Below, piece after piece: positions 45,531 to 55,143 of a stretch of DNA of 64,000 nucleotides (the first letter of the stretch is position 1; the number at the start of each line of letters is the position of its first letter). The notes below the pieces were generated by a model. The model had not been told where the DNA came from and searched no databases. It saw only the letters and a program-made list of their open reading frames with translations. This DNA comes from Microbulbifer pacificus (GTDB lineage: Bacteria > Pseudomonadota > Gammaproteobacteria > Pseudomonadales > Cellvibrionaceae). The stretch is from positions 1,774,501 through 1,838,500 of the forward strand of contig NZ_PREV01000026.1 of the NCBI RefSeq assembly GCF_002959965.1. The letters run 5' to 3'. The position numbers and the translations under genes were made by a program.

Positions 45531-47249
45531 ATGAAAATAACCGCTCTCGCCGCTGGCCTGGCCGTCGCCAGCGCGTTCCTCGCCGCCTGTAACGGCGATC
45601 TGCAGCACCAGTCACTGCAGCCGCAGCCCACGTCTCAAGCCCTGGCGGCGCAGTCTGCTACACCCGCCAAAGCCGGCGCCGACAGCGCCAGAATACAAAA
45701 GGATGTGGAAGTCCTCTCCGCCGATGCCCTCGCCGGCCGCCAGACCGGCAGTGACGGCTACCAGCAGGCCGCAGACTATGTGGCCGCGCGCTTCAAGGCC
45801 CTCGGCCTCAAATCCATCACCGGTGACGACTATTTCCAGCCGGTGCCGTTTCGCGAGGCGAGTTGGGCCGGTGAGCGCGCGTCGCTCGTGCTCCACGGCA
45901 GCAGCGGCGATACGAAACTGATCCTGGGCGAAGATTTCCTGGCCGGGCCGCCCACCACGAAGGAGCAGACCGCCACCAGCGGTGAGCTGGTGTTCGTGGG
46001 TTACGGTATCGAGGCTCCGGAATTCGGTCTCGACGACTACGCCGGCCTCGACCTGAAGGGCAAGATTGCCGTCATTCTCGATGGTCGCCCGCCACAGCTG
46101 CCGAACGAAGTGGGTGCCCACTACGCCTCCGGTCGCACCAAGCGCGAGACCGCTGCGGCTCACGGCGCGGTCGGTTACATTACCCTGAATACGCCCGCGC
46201 GCGAGGCCCGTCGTCCCTTCGCGCGCTCCTCCGAGCACCTGAACGACCCGAGTTTCGACTGGCTCGGCGCTGATGGTGTGCCCGGTAACGCGGTGGCCGG
46301 TATGCACCCCGGTGTAGTGCTGGATATGCCGGCCGCGAAGAAACTTTTCGCTGGCGCGCCAAAAGATCTCGACAGCATTTTTGCCGCAATGGAAAAGGGG
46401 GAAACCCCAAAAGGTTTTGCGCTGCCCGTCCGTGCGAGTCTTGCGAGTCACTCCAGCCACAAGCAAATCCAGAGCCCGAATGTCGTGGGCCTGCTGCCGG
46501 GCAGCGATCCGAAGCTGAAAGACGAATACGTAGTGTTCTCCGCGCACCTCGATCACATCGGTGTGAACGAGGAAGGCCACGGCGAAGCGGGCGAGGGCGC
46601 ACACGACCTGATCAATAACGGCGCCCAGGACAATGCCGCGGGTATTGCGGTAATGCTGGAAGTTGCGCGCCTGTTTGCGGAAGCGGGCCAAGCACCGCGC
46701 CGCTCCATGCTGTTCGTGGCGGTGACGGCGGAAGAGGAGGGCCTGCTCGGCTCCGATTATTTCGCCCAGCACCCACCGGTTGCCGGCAAGGCGATGGTGG
46801 CGAACATCAACCTGGATATGCCGATGCTGCTGTATCCATTCAAGGATGTCATTGCGTTCGGTGCGGAGCACTCGAGCCTGGGCCAGACCGCCGCGCATGC
46901 CGCGGAAAAAACCGGCCTGAAACTGAGCCCGGACCCGATGCCGGAGCAGGTGATTTTCGTGCGCAGCGACCACTACAGCTTCGTGCGTCAGGGCGTGCCG
47001 TCGATCTACCTGATCACCGGCCGCGAAGCGGTCGACCCGAAGATCAATGGTACCGAGGCCCAGGTGGAATTCCTCAAGTCCCGTTACCACCGCCCCAGCG
47101 ATGAGGCGGATGATCAGATCAGCTATGTGGCAGCGAAGCAGTTTGCGGATGTGAACTTTGCGATTGCGCGGGAAGTGGCGGATTCTGAGGAGAAGCCGAG
47201 ATGGAATGCCGGGGATTTCTTTGGGGATCTGTATTCGGGTTCTAACTGA
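45531..47249 (+). CDS. M28-family zinc aminopeptidase lipoprotein with PA domain
   Basis: 572 aa. The signal ends in lipobox LAAC (residues ~20-23). A protease-associated domain is inserted about residues 135-290. The zinc-peptidase residues follow: FSAHLDHIGVN near 343, NGAQDNAAGIAVML, AVTAEEEGLLGSDY, NINLDMPM and the last histidine in VRSDHYSFV. It should trim N-termini of peptides at the cell envelope. A monocistronic unit. Confidence 0.92.
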   Translation: MKITALAAGLAVASAFLAACNGDLQHQSLQPQPTSQALAAQSATPAKAGADSARIQKDVEVLSADALAGRQTGSDGYQQAADYVAARFKALGLKSITGDDYFQPVPFREASWAGERASLVLHGSSGDTKLILGEDFLAGPPTTKEQTATSGELVFVGYGIEAPEFGLDDYAGLDLKGKIAVILDGRPPQLPNEVGAHYASGRTKRETAAAHGAVGYITLNTPAREARRPFARSSEHLNDPSFDWLGADGVPGNAVAGMHPGVVLDMPAAKKLFAGAPKDLDSIFAAMEKGETPKGFALPVRASLASHSSHKQIQSPNVVGLLPGSDPKLKDEYVVFSAHLDHIGVNEEGHGEAGEGAHDLINNGAQDNAAGIAVMLEVARLFAEAGQAPRRSMLFVAVTAEEEGLLGSDYFAQHPPVAGKAMVANINLDMPMLLYPFKDVIAFGAEHSSLGQTAAHAAEKTGLKLSPDPMPEQVIFVRSDHYSFVRQGVPSIYLITGREAVDPKINGTEAQVEFLKSRYHRPSDEADDQISYVAAKQFADVNFAIAREVADSEEKPRWNAGDFFGDLYSGSN

Positions 47250-47285
47250 GTCTACTTTTTAGCGCTTTGTTTGACCCTCGGTGGC

Positions 47286-47410
47286 GGCAAAGCACCGGGG
47301 AGGAATTTTCAGGACCGGGCCAGGCGCCTCCCTTAAATACTTCCCTGTACGCTGCGTCGGCGACGTCCATGTCGCCGACGCTCCTGAAAATTCCTCCCCG
47401 GCACTTTGCC
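47286..47410. repeat. Nested palindromic intergenic element (MITE/REP-like)
   Basis: 29-bp terminal arms at 47286-47314 and 47382-47410 are inverted copies with two mismatches (core CCGGGGAGGAATTTTCAGGA). Inside, GCGTCGGCGAC (47354-47364) and GTCGCCGACGC (47371-47381) form a perfect 11-bp stem with loop GTCCAT, adjoining the right arm. The 125-bp unit lies between two convergent genes. It could be a mobile miniature element or a large bidirectional terminator. Confidence 0.7.
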
Positions 47411-47433
47411 TTCGCATCGCATTCTGTGCTTCG

Positions 47434-48555
47434 TTAGCGTTTCTTTTTTAAAACTACAGCTGTGCGCAGCTTTTCCTTGCCGAAACTCGACATCTGCGAA
47501 ATCTCTTCGCGCGCAATGGGCAGATACTGACTGTCCAGCGGGTTGTCCTCATCGTCCACATCCGGGTCGTGTACATAAAAGCATTCCGCATCCATGCCCG
47601 TCAGCGTTACCCAGTGCGGTACTTTTTTTCCGTCCAGGCGATAGGTGCTGATCAGCAGCAAAACCAGCGCGCCCTGTTCCAGCCAGTGCTGGCACTGCCC
47701 CTGGGTAAAATCCTGGTCAACGATACGCAGGCCACTTTCTGCAGCCTCTTTTCTGAAATCTGCATCAACCTGTTCCATCACAAGTTTTTTTTTCGGATTG
47801 CGCACACCGTCGATGAACAGGGTGCCGCTCTGGTTCAGGTAAACCTCACAATTGAACCCGCGCTTCTGCAGCGCCAGCGCGAGACCGATGGGGTGGCAGC
47901 CGCCGTGGCCGGAAGTCATGAAGATGGTAGTGGCTTCGCGCCACAGCGCCAGTTCGTCGCTGGCGTTGGGGGTGTAGTCCGGGTCGAGTCCGGCCATGGC
48001 CATCATGGCGGCGGCGGGACCGCAGGTGAATTCGGTGCGCTGGCCGTACCAGGGCACATCGGCGGTGGTCAGGTTTTCCGGTCGGTAGCGGATGCGTTTT
48101 TGCATGCGCAGGGCGTTGCCGGAATCCTCGTAGTAATTCGCATAACTGCCAAAGGTGCGATAACCGAGCTGTTTGTACAGTGCAATGGCGGCGGTGTTGT
48201 GTTCCGCTACCTCGAGGCGCATGTACAGGCGTCCGCTGCGGCTGCTGGCGTCTTCGGCGGCGGTAAGCAGCGCTTTGCCGATACCCTTGCCACGCCCGGC
48301 GGGACCGACGGCGAGAGAGTAGAGACGGGCGAGGCGGGTGCCGCGACGCAGCAGCACCAGGCTGTAACCCAGCAAGGCTTGATTCTCTTCGGCGACGAGA
48401 AAGACCCGGTTATCGGTCTTGATCCAGTGACGGAAGGAACGACGGCTGAGGCGGTCGCCGAGAAAACTGGACTCTTCCAGTGCGCAGAGTTGGTCCAGGT
48501 CACTGGCGGCAGCGGGACGAATCCGATACCGGAGAGCAGAGAGTTGCGTATTCAT
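47434..48555 (-). CDS. GNAT acetyltransferase fused to a C39-like peptidase domain
   Basis: 373 aa in two halves. Residues ~8-155 are a RimI-like GNAT domain with the acetyl-CoA loop GPAGRGKGIGKALL and NTAAIALYKQLGYR. Residues ~165-373 are a C39-type papain-like domain: FTCGPAAAMMAMAGL (nucleophile Cys), VPHWVTLTGMD (His) and YVHDPDVDDED (Asp). Such fusions occur widely in proteobacteria, often near RimK-like ligases, and their substrate is unknown. No ligase neighbour is present here. No signal peptide. Confidence 0.88.
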   Translation of the reverse strand: MNTQLSALRYRIRPAAASDLDQLCALEESSFLGDRLSRRSFRHWIKTDNRVFLVAEENQALLGYSLVLLRRGTRLARLYSLAVGPAGRGKGIGKALLTAAEDASSRSGRLYMRLEVAEHNTAAIALYKQLGYRTFGSYANYYEDSGNALRMQKRIRYRPENLTTADVPWYGQRTEFTCGPAAAMMAMAGLDPDYTPNASDELALWREATTIFMTSGHGGCHPIGLALALQKRGFNCEVYLNQSGTLFIDGVRNPKKKLVMEQVDADFRKEAAESGLRIVDQDFTQGQCQHWLEQGALVLLLISTYRLDGKKVPHWVTLTGMDAECFYVHDPDVDDEDNPLDSQYLPIAREEISQMSSFGKEKLRTAVVLKKKR

Positions 48556-48650
48556 CGGGAGGGATGTCCGGTCTCGGAAGCGCCGGAAAAGTTGTGTATA
48601 TGAATATGATTAAAGCGCCACCGGGGTACCGGGGCAATAGCTGCCGCTAA

Positions 48651-48692
48651 ATAAATACCCGGTGGAGAGGAGACGTCTCACCGGGTATTTAT
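48651..48692. terminator. Bidirectional hairpin terminator between the PL7 and GNAT-C39 genes
   Basis: ATAAATACCCGGTG (48651-48664) and CACCGGGTATTTAT (48679-48692) form a perfect 14-bp stem with a 14-nt loop. Read on the minus strand it follows the PL7 stop and ends in TATTTATTTAG, a fair terminator. Confidence 0.75.
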
Positions 48693-48719
48693 CGGCGCGG
48701 CCCGCGCAATCAGGCGAAA

Positions 48720-50558
48720 TCAGTCTGCATAGCCGGTATGGCTGTTCTCCAATGCGTAGAAGGTCGCCTGTACATAGTCACTACCGCTGCCGGTATTGTT
48801 CTGGTTGTACACCCCGGCCTTGAAGTAGTGGTACTGGTCGCTGGTGTCATAGCCACTGTTGCTCATATTCACCATCTGAGTCACATCGGCCTTTCCCGCA
48901 CGGGAAATCGTGACGGTGAGGGTGTGGCCTACCACCTTGATTTCATAGCTGAATTTTTCGTTCAGAGCGATACCGTCGGCGGGGTTGGATGCACTGCTGG
49001 AGCGGCTGCCGATCATGTCGTACCAAGTATCGCTACCACCTTTCGGTTCGTGGGCGACGTAAACGGAGCCTTTGCTGTTGCCCGGCAATTTACGGTAATA
49101 CAAGCGCAGGGGTTCGTCGTCGTTGGCGTGAATCTGGCCTACGATCACACGCCCTACTTGGCTGCTGTCGCCGGTAGTGGTCACGTGATTTACTGCGAGC
49201 GTGGCGCGCAGCACACCGTCGACGCCACCTGCGGCATCGCGTGCGGAAGCGGGTGCAGAGCCGAATACCCAGTTGTTTTTGTTCACGCCCTGAGTACCGA
49301 TACTGGTATCACCACGGCGCAACATCTCGCGCAATTCGGTGCGTGTGTACGAGGTATTGGTGGAAGTTTTATAGCCTGCAATCGGGCAGCGAAACACCAT
49401 ACCGCCGTCGGGCGCGGTATAAAAATAACTGCTGTTTTGATAACCGCTGTTCAGTTCGTCTTCCTTGATGGAGTCCGCGGTACCGCTGCCGTCATTATCG
49501 CTCGGCACACTCAGGTACCAGTCACCCAGATCAAAATTACTGGAGGGCGGTAGAGACGGATTCAGATCGCCTCCGGAGCTTGAGCTATTACCGGAGCTTC
49601 CACCGGAGCTGCTGCTGGAACTTGAACCGGAACCCGAGCCGCCACAGCCGACAACATCAACCTCGAGTATGCTGTTCCAGGCGTTGGCGCTATTGCCACT
49701 GCCGGTGATACGCACGTAACGCGCCGTAGTATCAGTCACATCGTAACTTTCGAAATCCGCGTTATTTCCGCTGGATTGGCCACTGGCAAATACGGTGGTC
49801 CAGTTACTGTTGTTGAGGGAAGTGTCAATGCTGAAGAAGCTGCTGCGCTGATCGCCCTTGTACCAGGCGATGTTCACGCCTTTCACCGTGCGGAGGGCGC
49901 CCAAATCCAGTGTTATCCACTTAACGCCAGAGGAAGACCAGCGGGACTCGTCCGCGAGGCTGCCGTCAATGGTATTGCCGGGGCCGTGCCCATCGTTGCT
50001 GCCATCATCGTTGGCGGAAACGATCGCGAGATTGCTGTTGCCCGTGCAACTACCGCCACCACCGGAGGAACTGCCGGAAGAGCTGCTCGATGAACCTCCG
50101 GAAGAGGAGCCACCACCCAGATTTTCCAGTGCAAAACTGTCGAAACGCCCCTCGGCGCCGTTGTAGGCACCGAATACGGTTACGGACTGGGCATTGCCCG
50201 AGTTGAATTCCACCTCCAGTTTTTTCCAGGCTCCGCTGTTGGTTTGTACCTGATGAGTGCCGCCAGCGACGATGGCACCCAGGATGCCTGCACCATCTAC
50301 GTAAGCACTCAATCGGTAATTCGTACTGCTGGATACGGCTACCTGCTGTTCCATCTTGGCGCCACTGCCGGAAAGCTTTGCGGACTTGCTGCCGGCATAG
50401 GCAACACCGGAAATTGCAGAGGGGTCGGTATCCGCCCAGTTTTCCCAGTCGCTCTCGAAGCTGGGATTTTCAATGGATGCAGTTGCGCTGAGTACAACGG
50501 CGGAAAGAAGTGCCACGCAGCTGGACTTCATCGCTAAGTTTGGTTTTGAAACTTTCAT
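48720..50558 (-). CDS. Modular secreted alginate lyase, PL7 with two carbohydrate-binding-like domains
   Basis: 612 aa. After a signal peptide (~1-27) comes a CBM4/16-like jelly roll (~28-148: IENPSFESDWENW), a Ser/Gly linker, an F5/8-type C (CBM32-like) domain (~173-306: RWSSSGVKWITLDLGALRTV), another Ser/Gly linker and the PL7 domain (~337-612). PL7 catalytic motifs are intact: RTELR near 406, VGQIH near 475 and YFKAGVYNQ near 580. QIH often indicates activity on G-containing blocks, but specificity is not certain. ATG 50558 has GAGG upstream. Confidence 0.93.
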   Translation of the reverse strand: MKVSKPNLAMKSSCVALLSAVVLSATASIENPSFESDWENWADTDPSAISGVAYAGSKSAKLSGSGAKMEQQVAVSSSTNYRLSAYVDGAGILGAIVAGGTHQVQTNSGAWKKLEVEFNSGNAQSVTVFGAYNGAEGRFDSFALENLGGGSSSGGSSSSSSGSSSGGGGSCTGNSNLAIVSANDDGSNDGHGPGNTIDGSLADESRWSSSGVKWITLDLGALRTVKGVNIAWYKGDQRSSFFSIDTSLNNSNWTTVFASGQSSGNNADFESYDVTDTTARYVRITGSGNSANAWNSILEVDVVGCGGSGSGSSSSSSSGGSSGNSSSSGGDLNPSLPPSSNFDLGDWYLSVPSDNDGSGTADSIKEDELNSGYQNSSYFYTAPDGGMVFRCPIAGYKTSTNTSYTRTELREMLRRGDTSIGTQGVNKNNWVFGSAPASARDAAGGVDGVLRATLAVNHVTTTGDSSQVGRVIVGQIHANDDEPLRLYYRKLPGNSKGSVYVAHEPKGGSDTWYDMIGSRSSSASNPADGIALNEKFSYEIKVVGHTLTVTISRAGKADVTQMVNMSNSGYDTSDQYHYFKAGVYNQNNTGSGSDYVQATFYALENSHTGYAD

Positions 50559-50793
50559 CGAAGCCTCGTTATTGTGTTTTGTAACATCGTTGATGTGCTC
50601 TGCAGCGACGACAACCTGCGGCAGATTTCTACTGGATCAGTCGTGCCCGCCGACGATGTCATCGGGCTGCCCCCAGATCTGGTCTCGAAAAGTGCGGGCT
50701 GGCCGCGAGTCACCCAGTGAGATAGGGACTCAGGAACAAGAATGCCGGAAGTGGGCCTGCGCGGAGTTTGGCGGTCCGCACAGGCCTCGTGCC

Positions 50794-53685
50794 TTAGAAG
50801 TTGGCACGAACTCCAAGCACGAAGCGGCGGTCGTTTTCCATAACCTGGAAGACTGAACCATTGGTGCCGGTATTGATGGTGGGTTCTCCGGTCAGGTTGG
50901 TGACGCTGGCGATAACAGTGATGTCATCGGTGACGTCATAACTGGCAGAGAGATCTAGTTGTGCGAGATCTTCGCGGTAGTCGTTACCGAGGGTCGGATC
51001 GTCAGATCCTGCGCCCATCACGAGCTCTCCCAGTGGCAGCACGCGTTTGGTTTCCTCGGCATCCAGGAAGCGATCACGGAAGGTGTAGGCCAGACGAATT
51101 GCGAGACCTTCGTACTCGTAGTACAGCTGGGTGTTGAAGGTGTTCTTGGAAATGTCTTCCATCGGCACACCGTCCGGCGTAGAACTGTCGGCATAGGTGT
51201 AGTTGGCGCTGATACCCAGGCCAGACCAGCGACCCGGTAGGAAGTCGAAGGCCTGCTGATAACCCAACTCGATACCCTGCACCTTGCCGTCTTCACCGTT
51301 GGCAACCTGGTCAACCAGAATACCCATTTCGGAAACCGGGGTATTCGCGTTGGCAAACTGGATGCCGTCCGCCTGCCAGCGGCAGATTTTTTCGTAGTCG
51401 GATTTGTTGGTCAGTGGGACGACAATCTCCTGCAGGTTTTCACACTGGTAGCTGCGCGTCAGGAAAGAAGCTACGTCTTTGTAGAACAGGGTGGCGGACA
51501 CCATATTGCTGCCCCAGTAGTGCTCGGCGGCGAGGTCGTACTGGGTTGCGCGGTAGGGTTCCAGCTCCGGGTTGCCGCGGCTGGCCGCGATGTAGGCATC
51601 GCGGAACGCATAGGCCGGGCTCAACTGTTCAAAGTCAGCACGGCGCATGACTTTGGCGGCGGCAAGACGCATCAGGGTATCTTCGGTGATATCCCAGGTG
51701 ACGTTCAGGCTCGGCAGGAAGTCGTTATAGCTGGCGCCGTCGCTGACCTTCTCATAGACACCATCCACACTCTGATAGGCCGTCGCGTCAATGTCGGTGG
51801 ACACGTAGCGGCCGCCCACGACCGCGCGCACATCGCCGAAGTCCAGATTGGCCTGCAGATACATCGCGGACGTGTCTTCCTGAATGGCGGAATAGCCGGC
51901 TTCGTTGAAGGCGAGGTTGTCAGCGAGGGTTCCGTCGATCTGCATATTGGTACCGGCCAGCAGCGCCTGAACGATATCGAAGGTGGCCTGCTGGTCCTGC
52001 AGAAGACGGGTATCGAAGGCCGCGAGCTTCGCCAGATCGTAAGCACCGGCGCGGCCGGTGTGCTCGAACGCATCACCGGTGAAATCGTACTCGGTAATCG
52101 CGTTCGGGAATTGCGCGGCAATATCTTCCATCCAGATGATGTCCGGATTGCCGTCGCTGTCTGTCAGGCTTTTGAATATATTGTCGATGCGGAACAGATA
52201 TTGTTCCTGCTCGTAGTCGCGGCTGGTGACACGCACACCGGTCTTCAGGGCGGACACCCACTCCAGGCCGAAGGGCTGGGCGTACTCAAGGTCGAAACGC
52301 AGTGCGTCTTCCTGGTTGGCAACGTAGGTGCGGGTATCGTCGTAACGGCGGAACGCCTGGTTCTGCTGATCGGCGAACACATAGTCGTCCGCGAAATCGA
52401 CAATCGGCGCACCGTTGTTGTTGTTCACGAAGGTTACCGGAACGTACCACTGGTTCTCGGCGGCGTGACCGTCGCCTTCTTTCGCGCGATCGGTACCGCG
52501 GAAGCGGAACTCGGAGAAGGGCGTGTAGCTGTCGGACTCTGCAGTGGCAAACTCACCGGATACTTTCAGTATGTCGGTGAATTCCCACTCGCCGCCGAAG
52601 GCGTGGCTGTAGGCTTCATTGTTGCGGAAGCTGGAGCCGGAAGTCAGCAGTGGCTGAACGGACTCGTAGGTGAAATTCTGCAGCTCACCATTGGGACCTT
52701 CGTAAGTCACACCGGGCGTTGCGACAGGAGTGCCGCCCACGTGCAGCAGCGAAAAAGTTTCCTGGCTACCGCTGCGCTCGGTGGTATTCAGGTCCAGGTA
52801 GAACTGACCTTTTTCAGAAGCCGGCGCCCACTGGAAGGAAAGATTGAACGCAGTGCGCTCCCGGTCTTCCGTACGCGGATTGTAGGTATGTTCGCGGGCG
52901 TAAATGTAATTGCCAGAAGGTGTGTTCTTGGCAGCATCCGCTGCATCGATGACACTATCCCCGTTGAAATCGACCGGGCCAACCATGAGCTGCACCAGTG
53001 ATTCGTCGCGGCGCAGAGTGCGATCCTGATAAGACAGGGATGCCATGGCGCCGAAGGTACCGGCTTCGCCCAGTTCCCAGCTGTCGCCAAAAGAGGAACT
53101 GATAATCGGCGCCCAGTGATCCGCCTTGTCCGCATACTCGCCCTGCACGGAAATGGAAGCGCGCGGTTCGGTAAGGTCGAGTGGGCGTGCGGTTACCAGG
53201 CTGATAGTGCCGCCGAGGGCGCCTTCAATCATTTCCGGCGTCGGGGATTTGACCACTTCCACTTTGGACAGGAAGTCCGCGGGGAAATCCTGGAAATCGA
53301 TCCCGCTGCGGGTGTCGCCCAACACCGAACGACCGTTTACTTCCACGCGGTTCTGTTTCAGGCCGCGGATGGAAACTTCAGAACCCACACCGAAATCGCG
53401 ATTGATGGAAACGCCAGTAACGCGCTGCAGGGCTTCGGCGATGTTGTTGTCGGGGAGCTTGCCGATATCTTCGGCGACGACCGCATCCACCACGCGGGAG
53501 TCATCACGCTTGGCGTCGGCGGCGGCTTCCATACTGTGACGGATACCGGTGGTAACAACCTCTTCCATCACCGCAGAGTCCTGAGACATGGCGCTGGAAG
53601 CAAAGGCCATGGTAGATGCGGACAGCATCAACAGGCCGAGGTCTCTCATCACGTTTTGCCTAGTAAAGTTTTTATAGTTTTTCAT
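50794..53685 (-). CDS. TonB-dependent outer membrane receptor (alginate locus)
   Basis: 963 aa. Signal peptide ending ASSAMSQ; plug domain with VVDAVVAEDIGKLPDNNIAEAL, GVSINRD, SIRGLKQNRVEVNG; C-terminal barrel ending in RRFVLGVRANF with terminal Phe. The proteobacterial carbohydrate-uptake TBDR type. Context (PL7 downstream, alginate operon upstream) suggests import of alginate oligosaccharides using TonB energy. Probably shares a promoter with PL7 (235-nt gap, minus strand). Confidence 0.93.
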   Translation of the reverse strand: MKNYKNFTRQNVMRDLGLLMLSASTMAFASSAMSQDSAVMEEVVTTGIRHSMEAAADAKRDDSRVVDAVVAEDIGKLPDNNIAEALQRVTGVSINRDFGVGSEVSIRGLKQNRVEVNGRSVLGDTRSGIDFQDFPADFLSKVEVVKSPTPEMIEGALGGTISLVTARPLDLTEPRASISVQGEYADKADHWAPIISSSFGDSWELGEAGTFGAMASLSYQDRTLRRDESLVQLMVGPVDFNGDSVIDAADAAKNTPSGNYIYAREHTYNPRTEDRERTAFNLSFQWAPASEKGQFYLDLNTTERSGSQETFSLLHVGGTPVATPGVTYEGPNGELQNFTYESVQPLLTSGSSFRNNEAYSHAFGGEWEFTDILKVSGEFATAESDSYTPFSEFRFRGTDRAKEGDGHAAENQWYVPVTFVNNNNGAPIVDFADDYVFADQQNQAFRRYDDTRTYVANQEDALRFDLEYAQPFGLEWVSALKTGVRVTSRDYEQEQYLFRIDNIFKSLTDSDGNPDIIWMEDIAAQFPNAITEYDFTGDAFEHTGRAGAYDLAKLAAFDTRLLQDQQATFDIVQALLAGTNMQIDGTLADNLAFNEAGYSAIQEDTSAMYLQANLDFGDVRAVVGGRYVSTDIDATAYQSVDGVYEKVSDGASYNDFLPSLNVTWDITEDTLMRLAAAKVMRRADFEQLSPAYAFRDAYIAASRGNPELEPYRATQYDLAAEHYWGSNMVSATLFYKDVASFLTRSYQCENLQEIVVPLTNKSDYEKICRWQADGIQFANANTPVSEMGILVDQVANGEDGKVQGIELGYQQAFDFLPGRWSGLGISANYTYADSSTPDGVPMEDISKNTFNTQLYYEYEGLAIRLAYTFRDRFLDAEETKRVLPLGELVMGAGSDDPTLGNDYREDLAQLDLSASYDVTDDITVIASVTNLTGEPTINTGTNGSVFQVMENDRRFVLGVRANF

Positions 53686-53775
53686 CGAACAGGTTTCCTC
53701 TCATTAACAGAACTGATTTATGTTTTTATGAAGTTCAGTCGCTGGAGTTAAACCAATCCTGGAAAACCTGTCAAT

Positions 53776-53799
53776 ATTATAGGTATTACCAATTGGTAA
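53776..53799 (-). promoter_or_regulatory. Promoter -10 with palindromic operator upstream of the TBDR gene
   Basis: On the minus strand a perfect -10 TATAAT (53781 to 53776) lies about 90 nt before the TBDR start. Immediately upstream, in the -10/-35 spacer, is the palindrome TTACCAATTGGTAA (53786-53799). No good -35 is visible. A repressor bound here would block the promoter. Confidence 0.6.
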
Positions 53800-53961
53800 G
53801 ATGGATCGCGTTGTTTATGGCTAAACTATTGATTTACCGGGAAAATAAATTTTGCGCAGTTGGCGCAAATATCTACGTGAGAATAAAATAAATCCGACAC
53901 TTTCAGTGTTTTTTCACACTATTGGAGATAGAAGGCAAATCTACCGGCTATGGCCATGCGA

Positions 53962-53981
53962 AAAATTGGTTAACCAATTTT
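53962..53981. promoter_or_regulatory. Perfect 20-bp palindrome, candidate operator
   Basis: AAAATTGGTTAACCAATTTT is a perfect 20-bp palindrome in the gap between kdgK and the TBDR gene. Its half AAAATTGGTT recurs exactly at 62401-62410 before the second TBDR gene. Probable binding site of the locus regulator (GntR/FadR-like half-sites TTGGT...ACCAA). Confidence 0.6.
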
Positions 53982-54057
53982 GCGGGGAGAGCAAAAAAAC
54001 GGAGGATGATAAACAGGTGATGCCACCGCCAGCTTTCGCCGGGGTGGTGAAAGCGCA

Positions 54058-54080
54058 CTGGCTACCTGGGCGGTAGCCAG
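54058..54080 (-). terminator. Hairpin after kdgK, end of the alginate operon
   Basis: CTGGCTACC (54058-54066), loop TGGGC, GGTAGCCAG (54072-54080): a perfect 9-bp stem 17 nt after the kdgK stop on the minus strand. No long T run, so efficiency is unclear. Confidence 0.6.
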
Positions 54081-54097
54081 TTGAAACAGGAGTTCGC

Positions 54098-55057
54098 TCA
54101 GGCGGCCTGGTCAGTGCGCGGCATGGCGGACACAGGAATGACGGCGCCGCGATGCTGGATTACGGTTGCCGCCAATCTGTGGCCGCTTTTTGCCGCCACT
54201 TCCACATCCTCTCCCGCGAGCCTGCGTGCGAGATAGCCGGCGTTAAAGGAATCCCCCGCGGCTGTGGTATCCAGTGGTGTGACTTTCTCCGCGGGCACCA
54301 GCAGCGGTTCGCGATGTTTGCGCGCGATGATGCAGCCGTCCGCTCCCATCTTGAGAATGACTTCTGCCACACCCAAACCGTGCAGACGGTTGATGATACT
54401 TTCCGTATTCTCATCGCCAAACAGCGCGGCCTCATCTTCCATGGTGGGCAGTGCAATATCGGTCAGCCGATAGATCTGTTCGTAGGCCTTGCGCGTCAGC
54501 GTTTCGCTGCCCCACAGGCGCGGTCGATAATTTCCGTCGAAGATTACCTTGCCTCCCGCGAGGCGAAACTCGGCGAGAAAGTCGAAAAGACATTCGCGCC
54601 CGTAAGGCGACAGAATGGCGAGAGAAATTCCCGAGAGATATATCGCGGAAAAACTTCGCAGTTGGTCGAACAGTTGCCGTGCCGCCGCCGGATTATCCAG
54701 CAGGCGGCGGGCCGGTGAGCGATCTCGCCAGTAGTGGAAGGTGCGCTCGCCGGTCGCATCGGTTTCGATCATGTAAAGTCCGGGTGTGCCACCGGCCTCC
54801 CGCTTTACCAGATCGCAACCGATCCCTTCCGCTTGCCATTGCCGGATCATCCAGTCACTGAGGTGGTCGTCACCCAATGCCGTCACATAATCCACTGCGG
54901 TACCGAGCCGCGACATGTACAGCGCCGTATTCAGGGAGTCGCCGCCAAAAGACAGCGCCGCGGCGAGCCGCGCCTCGCTGTCGGGACTGCGGCAGTCGCT
55001 GCCCAGATTCATTTCGAGCATGCACTCGCCAATTACCGCTACGCGCTTTTGCATCAT
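54098..55057 (-). CDS. kdgK: 2-keto-3-deoxygluconate kinase
   Basis: 319 aa PfkB-family kinase. FGGDSLNTALYMSRLG near residue 37 forms the substrate region, and DTTAAGDSFNAGYLAR near 264 holds the catalytic aspartate and anion hole. It phosphorylates KDG to KDPG, the last step before the Entner-Doudoroff aldolase. Last gene of the operon; the start has AGAGG upstream (ATG 55057 or 55054). A KDPG aldolase gene is not in the window. Confidence 0.93.
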   Translation of the reverse strand: MMQKRVAVIGECMLEMNLGSDCRSPDSEARLAAALSFGGDSLNTALYMSRLGTAVDYVTALGDDHLSDWMIRQWQAEGIGCDLVKREAGGTPGLYMIETDATGERTFHYWRDRSPARRLLDNPAAARQLFDQLRSFSAIYLSGISLAILSPYGRECLFDFLAEFRLAGGKVIFDGNYRPRLWGSETLTRKAYEQIYRLTDIALPTMEDEAALFGDENTESIINRLHGLGVAEVILKMGADGCIIARKHREPLLVPAEKVTPLDTTAAGDSFNAGYLARRLAGEDVEVAAKSGHRLAATVIQHRGAVIPVSAMPRTDQAA

Positions 55058-55143
55058 CGGACGCCTCTATACCTCAGTACACTCGTTGCCTTGAAAATCT
55101 TTTGCAGGGCTGCCGCGACGGCAAGCCACTGCAATCGCCGACA

